From: an uncultured Bacteroidales bacterium
GTDB taxonomy: Bacteria; Bacteroidota; Bacteroidia; Bacteroidales; Bacteroidaceae
Direction: 5' to 3'
Assembly (NCBI GenBank): GCA_902760965.1
Contig: CACWIN010000012.1
Location: 1 to 38,589 of the forward strand
Length of the DNA: 38,589 nucleotides
Shown here: one piece after another, positions 1 to 7,558 of the stretch
How the letters are laid out: every line of letters starts with the position of its first letter
Numbering within the stretch: position 1 is the first letter of the stretch
Translations under genes and position numbers: made by a program
The notes under the pieces: generated by a model
The model's database searches: none
What the model was told of the DNA's origin: nothing
What the model saw: the letters and a program-made list of their open reading frames with translations, nothing else

Positions 1-722
1 TCATTCTTAGCCATGAACTTCTGCAGGGCTGTAACCACCTCACTGCAGTAGCTGGGGTTACCCGGACCGTCCGATATCACCAGACCGTCCATCTTTATCT
101 TTGAGTAGTTATAGTTCCAGGGCACACGAACCACCTTGAGGTCCTCATTTATGAGACAGCGCACCACACCTGCCTTGACACCGCAATCTACCAGAACCAC
201 TGTCTTGGAACCGCCCTCATTATATGTTACAGGCTCCTTGACCGATACCTCCGGGAGCAGATTTGTATATGCATACTCCTCAGGTTTCTGCTTACCGTCA
301 AAAAGTATCTTGGCGGTCATGCTGCCGTGGTTGCGGATGTGCTTGGTAAGCTCACGGGTATCAACGCCCTCTATGCCAACCACCTTTTCACGCTTCATCC
401 AATCCTCAAGTGACTCCTTGGCGTTCCAGTGGCTGTAGAAATCACTCTTGTCACTTACAATCAGGGCGCGGGCCTGTGCGTGCTCGCTCTCGGCGTTGGT
501 AGGAAGCCCGTTCTCATCGGCACTCATGGGCTGAATGCCGTAGTTTCCTATCACCGGATAGGTCATAACAATGAGCTGTCCGCGTGATGCGGGCTCAGTC
601 AGGATCTCAGGATAACCGGCCATTGCGGTATTGAACACAAGCTCGCCGCTGACCGGCTGCCCGTATCCGAATGATTCACCCTTAAAAGAGGTGCCATCGG
701 CCAAAATCAGTGATACTGTCAT
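1..722 (-). CDS. carA: Carbamoyl-phosphate synthase small subunit, 5' part (truncated by window edge)
   Basis: The small subunit hydrolyses glutamine and passes ammonia to CarB for carbamoyl phosphate synthesis, which feeds pyrimidines and arginine in the cytoplasm. The first 240 codons are visible. The N-terminal domain shows the family motifs FNTAMAGYPEILTEP, MTYPVIGNYG and GVDTRELTKHIRNHG. The class I glutamine amidotransferase domain begins around residue 190 (VVLVDCGVKAGVVRCL), followed by GLVISDGPGNPS. The catalytic Cys and the His/Glu residues lie outside the window. The ATG at 722-720 opens directly on the conserved N-terminus, so the start is secure. A promoter lies about 170 bases upstream, giving a long leader with a terminator-like hairpin. 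carB is probably next, beyond the left edge. Confidence 0.95.
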   Translation of the reverse strand, partial: MTVSLILADGTSFKGESFGYGQPVSGELVFNTAMAGYPEILTEPASRGQLIVMTYPVIGNYGIQPMSADENGLPTNAESEHAQARALIVSDKSDFYSHWNAKESLEDWMKREKVVGIEGVDTRELTKHIRNHGSMTAKILFDGKQKPEEYAYTNLLPEVSVKEPVTYNEGGSKTVVLVDCGVKAGVVRCLINEDLKVVRVPWNYNYSKIKMDGLVISDGPGNPSYCSEVVTALQKFMAKN

Positions 723-769
723 TTTCTCTATTATTGTTGTTAAACTCTTCTCTAACCTACTGTAAAAAA

Positions 770-800
770 AAGGAGAAACTGTAAAAAACAATTCCTCCTT
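770..800 (-). terminator. Terminator-like hairpin in the carA leader (possible attenuator)
   Basis: On the minus strand AAGGAG (800-795) can pair with CTCCTT (775-770) across a 19-base loop, and the stem runs straight into eight T residues. It lies between the carA promoter and the carA start, so it would act on carA itself. The stem is short, so this could be chance. Confidence 0.3.
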
Positions 801-891
801 CTAAAAAATATATCTCTTGGAAACATTATCTCCACCGGTATGCTTATGCTTTGGTGAACAGTCAATATTTCCTTTTTTTCTTAACATGCCG

Positions 892-924
892 CAAAGGTAC
901 TGCTTTTTCCTCAATCACCGAAAA
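892..924 (-). promoter_or_regulatory. Bacteroidales-type promoter for carA
   Basis: The minus strand shows TACCTTTG (899-892), an exact match to the TAnnTTTG -7 element. A weaker TTTTC at the -33 position lies about 20 bases further upstream. The predicted transcript starts near 886, leaving a leader of about 165 bases before carA. Confidence 0.6.
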
Positions 925-988
925 CATAATGAATAAGTTTTCAACAATCGCAGTATTAAATATTGTTATGCTGTATATTCATGCACCG

Positions 989-1181
989 CCGGACTATCCC
1001 CTTTGGGGACACACCGTTACGTGGCTACTCCGCCCTCCTACGGACCCTAAACGTCGAACTCGGCATTTTTAGTCCCCTACGGGGCCTAACATGCCTCAAA
1101 CATGCGCCGTTCTTTACGGGATCCTCCAGAGGGCTACGCTTAACGCCACTTCACTAATGGTCCCCAAAGGGGATAGTCCGG
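989..1181. repeat. MITE-like or cruciform element bounded by a perfect 22-bp inverted repeat
   Basis: The bases at 989-1010 and 1160-1181 are perfect reverse complements (core GGACTATCCCCTTTGGGGAC). Inside, GTGGC near 1021 and GCCAC near 1145 extend the symmetry imperfectly, and a CCCC-TAC-GGGG hairpin sits near 1074-1084 in the centre. No convincing gene is encoded. It fills much of the 517-base gap between carA and the next gene. It may be a non-autonomous mobile repeat, a REP-type element or a structured RNA; target-site duplications are not evident. Confidence 0.6.
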
Positions 1182-1197
1182 CTCCTGCAAAGGGGAA

Positions 1198-1231
1198 CAG
1201 CCCCACCGTTTCATGAATTGTGGTGGAGCTG
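1198..1231 (-). terminator. Hairpin terminator after the secreted protein at 1240-2310
   Basis: On the minus strand CAGCTCCACC (1231-1222) pairs with GGTGGGGCTG (1207-1198) over ten base pairs, with one G-U wobble and a 14-base loop. It is followed by TTCCCCTTTG rather than a clean U-tract. It begins 8 bases beyond the stop codon. Confidence 0.45.
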
Positions 1232-1239
1232 CCAGTCAA

Positions 1240-2310
1240 TTATTGTTTGTATTCAAATGAATATACTATATCATTAGTGCCCACAATCCTGCCGGTGGAT
1301 TCATCCTTTTCTGTACCTCTTATGACATTTGAATGCGGACGTAATTGATAATTCTCCTCTTTACCTTTAGTACCCGGACCATCAAAAAATACCGTGTCGA
1401 TATCGAAAACATAGTCATAGGAAAAAACATATTCTTCTATTTCCATTGAATATGTGAGTCTTGAAGGATAACCGTTCTTGTCATTAACGACAGACATGTT
1501 GCTCACGTTTCCTGTATAATGGTTGTATTTCTCCTCATAGTGATATGTACCTTCGGCATCATGGTTTATCGGTGGAGATATCATTCTACTACTATATGAA
1601 TATGTGAATGATGGATCTTCCAATAGCTTGTCGCTCAGTTTTCCGCAGTACCCGAGCCACATGGGAGCACATGATTCGTACCCCATGAATGCAAACCAGT
1701 TAAGGTCAAAATTAATAGCCGGAGTGTCATAGTTAAAACGGTATGTCATTTCAATATCTCCCACTCCACTTTGAGTCATAGAGGTAAGTACACCGTTCTC
1801 ATGAGAAAAAACCAGCATCGGATTCATTGCGGAAATGTAGTCTCCATCACGTTCAAATGTAAGCGACACATCGTTTTGTCCCAAACCTGTTACGGCGCTC
1901 ACATAACCGTTTGTATCCAGATTATATGTTGCAGTATCGTGTGGCGTTCTTACAATGATTGAACCATTAACAGAATAATCCAGTTTGATTACTCCATCAT
2001 CTGTAGTCATTGAAATGACCCTGTTCCTATTGTCATAATTGAAATTGAGGTCAAATGGTGATATTTTCCTATCAGAAGAATAGAATTCAATGTATCTGAC
2101 ACTGATTTTCGATACATCCTTTTTGATTACCGGAGTAACACTGGCAGTGAAGGTTACGCTATCCAGGTCTGAAACCAGATACTCCACTTTTGCTCCGTTC
2201 TTCTTAAATACGTTCAAATAATACTGGGCATTAGCCGGAACAGTTCCGACAAAAAGCAACAAGGTTGCTGAGAAAGACATCAACGCTGTTCTTAATGCAA
2301 TGTGTTTCAT
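1240..2310 (-). CDS. Secreted protein with N-terminal NVFKKNG module (DUF4595-like)
   Basis: The function is not known. The 356-aa product has a signal peptide (MKHIALRTALMSFSATLLLF, cleavage near ANA-QYY). Next comes a short beta module, YYLNVFKKNGAKVEYLVSD, and then a long run of short beta strands with YD-like phrases (FNYDNRNRVISM, FSYDYVF) of the kind seen in Bacteroidales DUF4595 proteins. It ends in IVYSFEYKQ. A paralogue of nearly the same length lies at 5092-6192. An in-frame TTG exists at 2328, but ATG 2310 is preferred because it overlaps the upstream stop codon as ATGA, the usual coupling arrangement. The DUF4595 assignment rests on remembered pattern only. Confidence 0.75.
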   Translation of the reverse strand: MKHIALRTALMSFSATLLLFVGTVPANAQYYLNVFKKNGAKVEYLVSDLDSVTFTASVTPVIKKDVSKISVRYIEFYSSDRKISPFDLNFNYDNRNRVISMTTDDGVIKLDYSVNGSIIVRTPHDTATYNLDTNGYVSAVTGLGQNDVSLTFERDGDYISAMNPMLVFSHENGVLTSMTQSGVGDIEMTYRFNYDTPAINFDLNWFAFMGYESCAPMWLGYCGKLSDKLLEDPSFTYSYSSRMISPPINHDAEGTYHYEEKYNHYTGNVSNMSVVNDKNGYPSRLTYSMEIEEYVFSYDYVFDIDTVFFDGPGTKGKEENYQLRPHSNVIRGTEKDESTGRIVGTNDIVYSFEYKQ

Positions 2311-2774
2311 TTCTTTATTATTTTGCAACTTAATGATTCAGTGGTGATAATATATGTGCCTTGTGGCAATTCGGCTATACTGAACGTAACCGAACCGGCT
2401 TCATCGGCTTTGTAGGATTGCAAAAGCTTGCCATCAGATGTAATGAGGCGGATTGCGGCATCGGCTTCTAAACCTGATATGCTTACTTCGTATTCATCAA
2501 GAGTGATGCTGGCTTTGGAGGTATCAGACTTTATGTTTATTACAGCGTCCTCAACATCATCAAATGTAAACTTATTTACATTAGCCAATTCATAACGTAA
2601 CTCTGTCTTGGTAGATGTTACTATCAGTTCAGTGTCGGTAAACGTAACAACAGGTTTGTCTTCAAACCCGAAACTGAACTGTTCTCCGTTCTTTTGGTGA
2701 ACGGTAAGAGTGTTCTGAGCAAATATGGAGCATACTAACAGAGCACCCAATAAACAAAGCGATAGCCTTCTCAT
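2307..2774 (-). CDS. Small secreted protein with N-terminal beta module and C-terminal sorting-type domain
   Basis: This 155-aa protein has a signal peptide (MRRLSLCLLGALLVCSIFAQ). A short module, LTVHQKNGEQFSFGFEDKP followed by VVTFTDTELIV, resembles the NVFKKNG module of its neighbours. The C-terminal 75 residues look like a type-IX-secretion or gliding-motility style tag (GLEADAAIRLITSDGKLLQS, LPQGTYIITT, ending CKIIKK). There is almost nothing between the two, so it has no obvious catalytic cargo. The stop codon overlaps the ATG of the next gene (ATGA), so the two are probably translated together. Its own promoter lies at 2823-2852. Confidence 0.75.
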   Translation of the reverse strand: MRRLSLCLLGALLVCSIFAQNTLTVHQKNGEQFSFGFEDKPVVTFTDTELIVTSTKTELRYELANVNKFTFDDVEDAVINIKSDTSKASITLDEYEVSISGLEADAAIRLITSDGKLLQSYKADEAGSVTFSIAELPQGTYIITTESLSCKIIKK

Positions 2775-2822
2775 AAATACCTTATTTATATTTTTCCTTT
2801 TCCTGCTATAATAACACTTCTA

Positions 2823-2852
2823 CAAATATACAGCATCTTTCAGAAAAACAAA
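2823..2852 (-). promoter_or_regulatory. Promoter of the 2774-1240 operon
   Basis: On the minus strand, TTTG (2852-2849), 18 bases of spacing and TATATTTG (2830-2823) match the Bacteroidales primary sigma factor consensus. The start codon lies 48 bases beyond the -7 box. Confidence 0.65.
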
Positions 2853-2920
2853 ATGAGTCTCTTTTTTATTCCCATGTAAGCAGTTTAAAATTACACTTGT
2901 CGACACAAGAAATCCCATAG

Positions 2921-3079
2921 TTAATAGATTTGTGCCGTTGACATAATCTTATTGAAATCCTCACGCGACATTTCAAGTTCTACTGTGTGCGGATTTCGCT
3001 CCGCAGCCTCGGCTGCTTCTACAAAGCGTGCCGCATCGTCACCTGTCACTACAGGTATAGGTCTAATTGGTGTTGCCAT
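2921..3079 (-). CDS. Small 52-aa antitoxin-like protein, no toxin alongside
   Basis: The ORF begins MATPIRPIPVVTGDDAARF and continues VEAAEAAERNPHTVELEMS, ending in Q-I-Y. The MxTPIRPIP start followed by an acidic helix resembles small antitoxin-like proteins usually found next to GNAT, PIN or Fic-type toxins in many bacteria; this is recalled family knowledge, not a search. No toxin partner is adjacent: downstream is the secreted pair and upstream is a divergent M15 peptidase. A well-formed promoter at 3107-3138 places its -7 box 27 bases before the ATG, which supports it as a real gene despite its length. Confidence 0.7.
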   Translation of the reverse strand: MATPIRPIPVVTGDDAARFVEAAEAAERNPHTVELEMSREDFNKIMSTAQIY

Positions 3080-3106
3080 AATATTAAATTATAACTGATT
3101 ATGAGG

Positions 3107-3138
3107 CAAAGATATACAAATAATTTGCAATAATCAAA
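3107..3138 (-). promoter_or_regulatory. Promoter of the 52-aa gene
   Basis: On the minus strand TTTG (3138-3135), 20 bases of spacing and TATCTTTG (3114-3107) form an almost ideal Bacteroidales promoter. It overlaps, head to head, the divergent promoter at 3124-3155. Confidence 0.7.
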
Positions 3139-3155
3139 TAAGCCATTTATATTTG
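3124..3155 (+). promoter_or_regulatory. Promoter of the M15 peptidase gene
   Basis: TTTG (3124-3127), 20 bases of spacing and TATATTTG (3148-3155) match the consensus. Transcription would start near 3161, leaving a leader of about 110 bases that contains a terminator-like hairpin. Confidence 0.65.
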
Positions 3156-3180
3156 CAGTGTTAATTCCTGGTAGTCCCTG

Positions 3181-3211
3181 ACGCCTGTCAAACTATCAGG
3201 TGTTATTTTTT
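3181..3211 (+). terminator. Terminator-like hairpin in the M15 leader
   Basis: ACGCCTG (3181-3187) pairs with CAGGTGT (3197-3203) over seven base pairs with one G-U wobble, and is followed by TATTTTTTATAT. It sits between the predicted promoter and the start codon of the M15 gene and could act as an attenuator. Confidence 0.4.
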
Positions 3212-3270
3212 ATATAACCTGAGTATTTGTATATTAGCTAAACTAACTAATCATTGCTATTCTTATTGAA

Positions 3271-4035
3271 ATGAGTATCAAACAGTTGCTTTCCTTCACG
3301 CTAGCTTGCGTTGCATTCATTTTGACAACATTATACTGTGTAGCCAAAAGCAATCAGAATATCGTTGATACTACGGTGCTCAGCGAGTGGCAGGCGGGAA
3401 AGACTGTAACGGCCGATGTCGTGGAGGCTTTTGGAGGTATTGACAAGTGTTTTGCCGCAGAATCCATACCTGATGGAGTTTGGCAACGCATGCAGGGCAA
3501 GAGCTATAAAGATAACCCGTATATCGGCCGTAATGACTTGCGCCACATATGCGCTCTGCATTGGGACTATGATGAGCAGATGCATGTAGGTGAAATGATT
3601 TGCAACGTTCGGATTGCCGACACGGTAGTCTGCATACTGCGCCAACTTTTTGATGCCCGCTACCCTATCCAGCGCATGCTCCTTCCCGATGTATATGATG
3701 CCGATGACGAGGCTCAGATGCGTGACAACAACTCATCATGTTTCTGTTACCGCGCCATTGCCGGCGGTACCAAGCTCTCCAAGCACGCCCGCGGTCTAGC
3801 TATTGACATCAACCCGCTGTATAATCCCTATTACAAGAATCGCGCTGACGGCACACGCCTTATCCAGCCCGCCACATCTGCCCAATACTGCGACCGCACC
3901 AAGACCTTCCCCTACAAGATAGACCACAATGACCTCTGCTACCGCCTCTTTACCCAAGCCGGATTTGAATGGGGCGGCGACTGGACATCATGCAAGGACT
4001 TCCAGCACTTTGAACTTATTGAGCAGACAGAGTGA
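3271..4035 (+). CDS. M15 family metallopeptidase (D-alanyl-D-alanine carboxypeptidase-like)
   Basis: Members of M15 are zinc peptidases that trim peptidoglycan stem peptides outside the inner membrane. The 254-aa product has an N-terminal hydrophobic segment (LLSFTLACVAFILTTLY) that acts as a signal peptide or anchor. The zinc and catalytic motifs are present: SKHARGLAIDINPLYNPY supplies the first His and Asp, and FEWGGDWTSCKDFQHFEL supplies the WGGDW block and the last His. The sequence and length fit the M15C-like group. It is followed after 56 bases by the oxidoreductase gene on the same strand. It could alternatively be an endopeptidase rather than a carboxypeptidase. Confidence 0.88.
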   Translation: MSIKQLLSFTLACVAFILTTLYCVAKSNQNIVDTTVLSEWQAGKTVTADVVEAFGGIDKCFAAESIPDGVWQRMQGKSYKDNPYIGRNDLRHICALHWDYDEQMHVGEMICNVRIADTVVCILRQLFDARYPIQRMLLPDVYDADDEAQMRDNNSSCFCYRAIAGGTKLSKHARGLAIDINPLYNPYYKNRADGTRLIQPATSAQYCDRTKTFPYKIDHNDLCYRLFTQAGFEWGGDWTSCKDFQHFELIEQTE

Positions 4036-4091
4036 CATATCGGGCTCAATTTTGTATATTCGCACTACAATAATTACTAACCTTACCGGAT

Positions 4092-5060
4092 ATGAAAATT
4101 GGAATTATCGGAGCCGGCTGGATAGCCGACAAGATGGGTGAGACCCTTACCGGACTGGACCCGTCGATGAAGTATGCAATTGCTGCACGTGACCTGGGCC
4201 GCGCTCAGGAGTTTGCACATCACTGGGGATTTGAGAAAGCTTACGGCTCCTACAAGGAGATGGTTGAGGACCCTGATGTGGACCTGGTTTATGTGGCTAC
4301 GCCCCACTCCCACCATTTTGAGCATGCCAGCCTGGCCATAAATGCGGGCAAGCCGGTACTGTGCGAGAAGGCTTTCACCGCCAATGCACGTGAGGCCGAT
4401 GCCCTGCTCAACCTGGCTCACAAGAAAGGTATATTCATAACCGAGGCTATCTGGACCCGCTATATGCCGCTTTCCATGAAAGTCAAAGAGTTGCTTGACA
4501 GCGGAGCCATAGGTAAACCGCGTCTGCTCAATGCAAGCCTCTGCTATATGATGGAGTTCAAGGAGCGCATACTCAGGCCCGACCTTTGCGGCGGCGCACT
4601 TTTGGACCTGGGTGTCTATAGCATCAATTTCTGCCGCATGTATTTTGGGGCTGACATCATAAACGAGACTTCCAACTGCATCAAGAGCAGCACCGGAATG
4701 GATATGCACAACTCCATAAGCTGGTCATACAGTGATGGCCGCATAGCCAACATCCAGTCCAGCGCCATGTGCCTGTGCGGCAGGTTGGGCCAGATTTGCG
4801 GCACCGAGGGCTATCTGATTGTAGATAACATTAACTGCCCCGAGCGCATAACAGTTTATAATGACTACAAGCCCGTGGCAGTGTTTGACAAGCCCGCCGG
4901 TCAGATTACCGGATATGAGTATCAGGTGATTGCCTGCAGGCAGGCCCTTGAGAACGGATGGCTTGAGTCGCCCTACATGCCCCATCAGGAGACGCTAGAC
5001 ATCATGAAAGTGATGGATAGCCTGCGCCAAAAGTGGGGTGTGGTCTATCCGATGGATTGA
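4092..5060 (+). CDS. Gfo/Idh/MocA family NAD(P)-dependent oxidoreductase
   Basis: These enzymes oxidise or reduce sugars and related alcohols in the cytoplasm; the substrate here cannot be read from sequence. The 322-aa protein opens with a Rossmann motif (MKIGIIGAGWIADKMGETL). The family motifs DLVYVATPHSHH and KPVLCEKAF follow, where the Lys of the EK(P/A) motif is the expected catalytic residue, and then GALLDLGVYSIN. The sequence resembles the dihydrodiol dehydrogenase-like branch. A weak TATATTCG box at 4055-4062 could give it a promoter of its own. The gene converges with the secreted protein ending at 5092. Confidence 0.88.
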   Translation: MKIGIIGAGWIADKMGETLTGLDPSMKYAIAARDLGRAQEFAHHWGFEKAYGSYKEMVEDPDVDLVYVATPHSHHFEHASLAINAGKPVLCEKAFTANAREADALLNLAHKKGIFITEAIWTRYMPLSMKVKELLDSGAIGKPRLLNASLCYMMEFKERILRPDLCGGALLDLGVYSINFCRMYFGADIINETSNCIKSSTGMDMHNSISWSYSDGRIANIQSSAMCLCGRLGQICGTEGYLIVDNINCPERITVYNDYKPVAVFDKPAGQITGYEYQVIACRQALENGWLESPYMPHQETLDIMKVMDSLRQKWGVVYPMD

Positions 5061-5091
5061 GAATAGCACAAAAGTAACAATTTTAGCATTA

Positions 5092-6192
5092 TTATTCCTT
5101 GTACTCAAAGGAATAGATGATATCATTGAGGCCGATAGTGGTGCCGGTTGGTTCGCGTTTCTCCGTTTCCGGCAGCCTATGCCATTTTTTGTCAGTTATT
5201 ACTGAATCCTCTTTTATTGAAATTGTATCAACCTCAACTACGTAATCACAGGAATAGACAAATTCTTCAACCGGCACAGAATAGATTATTGAAACAGGGC
5301 GACCATACTCATCCTTTTCTATAATCATGTTCTCCAATTTACTTGTATTCAATTCATTGTATTTCTTTTCATAATGATACGTTCCGGATTGCGTTTCATT
5401 CGGGTTATAATCAAATACATCTGTCATGGCATGAGGTCCGACTGATTCCATTAACTTATCACTCAATTTGCCGCCATAGCCAAAACACAGGGGAGCAAAA
5501 TCACTAAATCCCGCATACATAAACCAATTATAATCAAAACTGATTTGGGGATTCTGATAACCATATTTGTAGATTATCTCTGATGGAAATTCATTATTTG
5601 TGACAAATTTTGTAAGGACTCCGTCTTCACGAATAAAATCAACAGTAGTAGAATAATAATAACCTAATTCAGAATCTTTCGGTTCAAACTTCAATTTTGA
5701 AACATATTCACCATCATATTCTATTTTAACCATTCTGATATCATATTCAACAGCGTTTACAAAACCGCTATTATCCAGATAATAGAATATTGAATCATTT
5801 TCACCCTTTGTTAAAACAATCATGCCCGGCTTGGAATAATCCATATTGTAATTATCTGTTCCGTAACTTGAAGATAATGAGAATGAGGTAATCCTATTCT
5901 GATTATCATATCTGATCAATATACTGAAAGGGTCTATTCTTGTATAGCTTTCAAAGTTTTCAATATATGTCATACCGAATTTGGATACATACCTCTTGTT
6001 CTCCGGAATAATCGGTGAAACGTATGATGAAAAAGTGATACTGTCCAAATCAGAGATTAAATACTCCACTTTGGTTCCATTCTTCTTGAAAACGTTAAGA
6101 TAATACTGAGCCGATACCGAAACAGTTTCCATAAGCAGCATAAATACTGCTGCAAGGCGTAAATACGCCAGTTTTGATATTATTTGTTTCAT
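5092..6192 (-). CDS. Secreted protein with N-terminal NVFKKNG module, paralogue of 1240-2310
   Basis: The function is unknown. The 366-aa protein has a signal peptide (MKQIISKLAYLRLAAVFMLL, cleavage near SVSA-QYY) and then YYLNVFKKNGTKVEYLISDL, nearly identical to the paralogue at 1240-2310. The rest is beta-rich with YD-like repeats and ends IIYSFEYKE. The reading frame stays open upstream to 6312, but that part overlaps the GH43 gene and lacks secretion features. ATG 6192 lies 7 bases after the GH43 stop and directly precedes the signal peptide. It is the last gene of the CotH-GH43 operon. Like its paralogue it may belong to DUF4595. Confidence 0.75.
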   Translation of the reverse strand: MKQIISKLAYLRLAAVFMLLMETVSVSAQYYLNVFKKNGTKVEYLISDLDSITFSSYVSPIIPENKRYVSKFGMTYIENFESYTRIDPFSILIRYDNQNRITSFSLSSSYGTDNYNMDYSKPGMIVLTKGENDSIFYYLDNSGFVNAVEYDIRMVKIEYDGEYVSKLKFEPKDSELGYYYSTTVDFIREDGVLTKFVTNNEFPSEIIYKYGYQNPQISFDYNWFMYAGFSDFAPLCFGYGGKLSDKLMESVGPHAMTDVFDYNPNETQSGTYHYEKKYNELNTSKLENMIIEKDEYGRPVSIIYSVPVEEFVYSCDYVVEVDTISIKEDSVITDKKWHRLPETEKREPTGTTIGLNDIIYSFEYKE

Positions 6193-6199
6193 TACTTTA

Positions 6200-7546
6200 T
6201 TACAAAGGTTTGTAGATGAAGGATTCGAGTCTGGCGGTGCCGGCCAGGAAGTAGGCGGGACGAAGGGCAAAGAAGCCTTTATAGACGTTGTGGTGGTAGG
6301 TGGATACGTCAACGTCTTTCTGGACTGTAGTCCAGTTGCTGCCGTCTGTGCTCTTCAATATTGTAGCCTTGTTACGTTCATTCCTGATCTTGACATAGAA
6401 GGTACCGCTTTCATTCCCTTGAACGCCGATGTAAGCTTCCTCATTATAGAAGAGGTAGAGGCCGGCACGGGCATTATCGCCGATGCTAAACTTAGCGGTT
6501 ATCTCGTACGATGCATCTACAGCGGTGGTGGTCATAAGGGTGCCGTTATCAAATCCGGGCTCCCACTTGGCCCACATGAGAGGATTCTCATAGTGGCGCA
6601 GGTAGTCATAATCCTGCAAACCGCCGTTCTCCCATTTGGCGCCGTCTTTCTCGGCCAGTACTGGCCAACCGTCCTTGGTCCAATTAACACTCTCAATGAT
6701 GGTGCTGCGGCCCAGGGTGTGGAATCCGTTGCGATATGCATGATATACTATGTACCAGTTACCTTCAGGGTCATCTATCAGTGTACCATGACCTTTTGAC
6801 CACCATGCTTCATCGGCCGAATACGTATGTACGAGCGGATTGTGAGGGCTATTCTCCCATGGGCCGGTTACTGATTTACTGCGAGCTACAACGCACATGT
6901 GGCTGGTTGCGGGGCCTGCTGTTCCGCCCTCGGCACTTACCAGATAGTACCAGCCTCCGCGCTTGAGTATCTTGGGTGATTCAAGCCACATTCCCTCGGT
7001 CTCCCAATCCTCAGGATACTGCCAAGGATCATAGACCTTCTTGTTCTGTCCGATAATGCTAAGGCCATCGGCCGATAACGGAGCCACGTGACCGTTATTG
7101 GTATAGAGATAGCGGTTACCGTCAGCATCAATGGCGTGACCAGGATCGATACCGCTTACACGCAGCTTGATGGGTTCACTCCATGGACCTTCCATTTTAT
7201 CGGCAGTGACAACAAAGTTCTCGCCGCTGCTGGTAGGATAATAGATGTAGTATTTGCCGTTAACCTTACACAGGTCAGGTGCGTAGATTGAATAGTCATG
7301 CCCCTGTACCGCACGTGCTATAGGCTCCCAATGCAGAAGGTCTGTGGAGTGCCAGATAAGCAGTCCGGGATAATAGGTAAAGTTTGAATGCGTCATGTAA
7401 AAATCCTTTCCGTCACGCATTATGGTGGGGTCTGGATAGTCACCCGGAAATATGCACACCTTTATGGGAGCAGCCTGTTCCTTGCAACCTGTAATAAGTA
7501 AGGATGCTGCCATTGCTGCCATTACAATGATGGAATTGGTTCTCAT
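6200..7546 (-). CDS. Glycoside hydrolase family 43 lipoprotein (xylosidase or arabinofuranosidase type)
   Basis: GH43 enzymes cleave arabinose or xylose units from plant polysaccharides. The 448-aa product has a lipoprotein signal (MRTNSIIVMAAMAASLLITG then Cys21), so it is probably anchored in the outer membrane or periplasm. The five-bladed propeller region shows GDYPDPTIMRDG with the likely catalytic base Asp39, YAPDLCKVNGKYYIYYPT with the Asp91 modulator, and GMWLESPKILKRGGWYYL with the likely acid Glu. The last 150 residues look like a beta-sandwich domain (ARAGLYLFYNEEAYIGVQ) found behind many GH43 modules. It lies 12 bases after the CotH gene. The subfamily and exact substrate are not determined. 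Confidence 0.9.
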   Translation of the reverse strand: MRTNSIIVMAAMAASLLITGCKEQAAPIKVCIFPGDYPDPTIMRDGKDFYMTHSNFTYYPGLLIWHSTDLLHWEPIARAVQGHDYSIYAPDLCKVNGKYYIYYPTSSGENFVVTADKMEGPWSEPIKLRVSGIDPGHAIDADGNRYLYTNNGHVAPLSADGLSIIGQNKKVYDPWQYPEDWETEGMWLESPKILKRGGWYYLVSAEGGTAGPATSHMCVVARSKSVTGPWENSPHNPLVHTYSADEAWWSKGHGTLIDDPEGNWYIVYHAYRNGFHTLGRSTIIESVNWTKDGWPVLAEKDGAKWENGGLQDYDYLRHYENPLMWAKWEPGFDNGTLMTTTAVDASYEITAKFSIGDNARAGLYLFYNEEAYIGVQGNESGTFYVKIRNERNKATILKSTDGSNWTTVQKDVDVSTYHHNVYKGFFALRPAYFLAGTARLESFIYKPL

Positions 7547-7558
7547 ATCAAAAATCAG

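Noticed and set aside
851-1157. Short plus-strand open frames across the carA leader and the inverted-repeat element
   Set aside because: They have no recognisable motifs, and they run through a palindromic element and the carA promoter.
6193-6312. Longer start for the secreted protein at 5092-6192
   Set aside because: The extra 40 residues are proline-rich, overlap the GH43 coding region and precede the signal peptide, so ATG 6192 is the better start.
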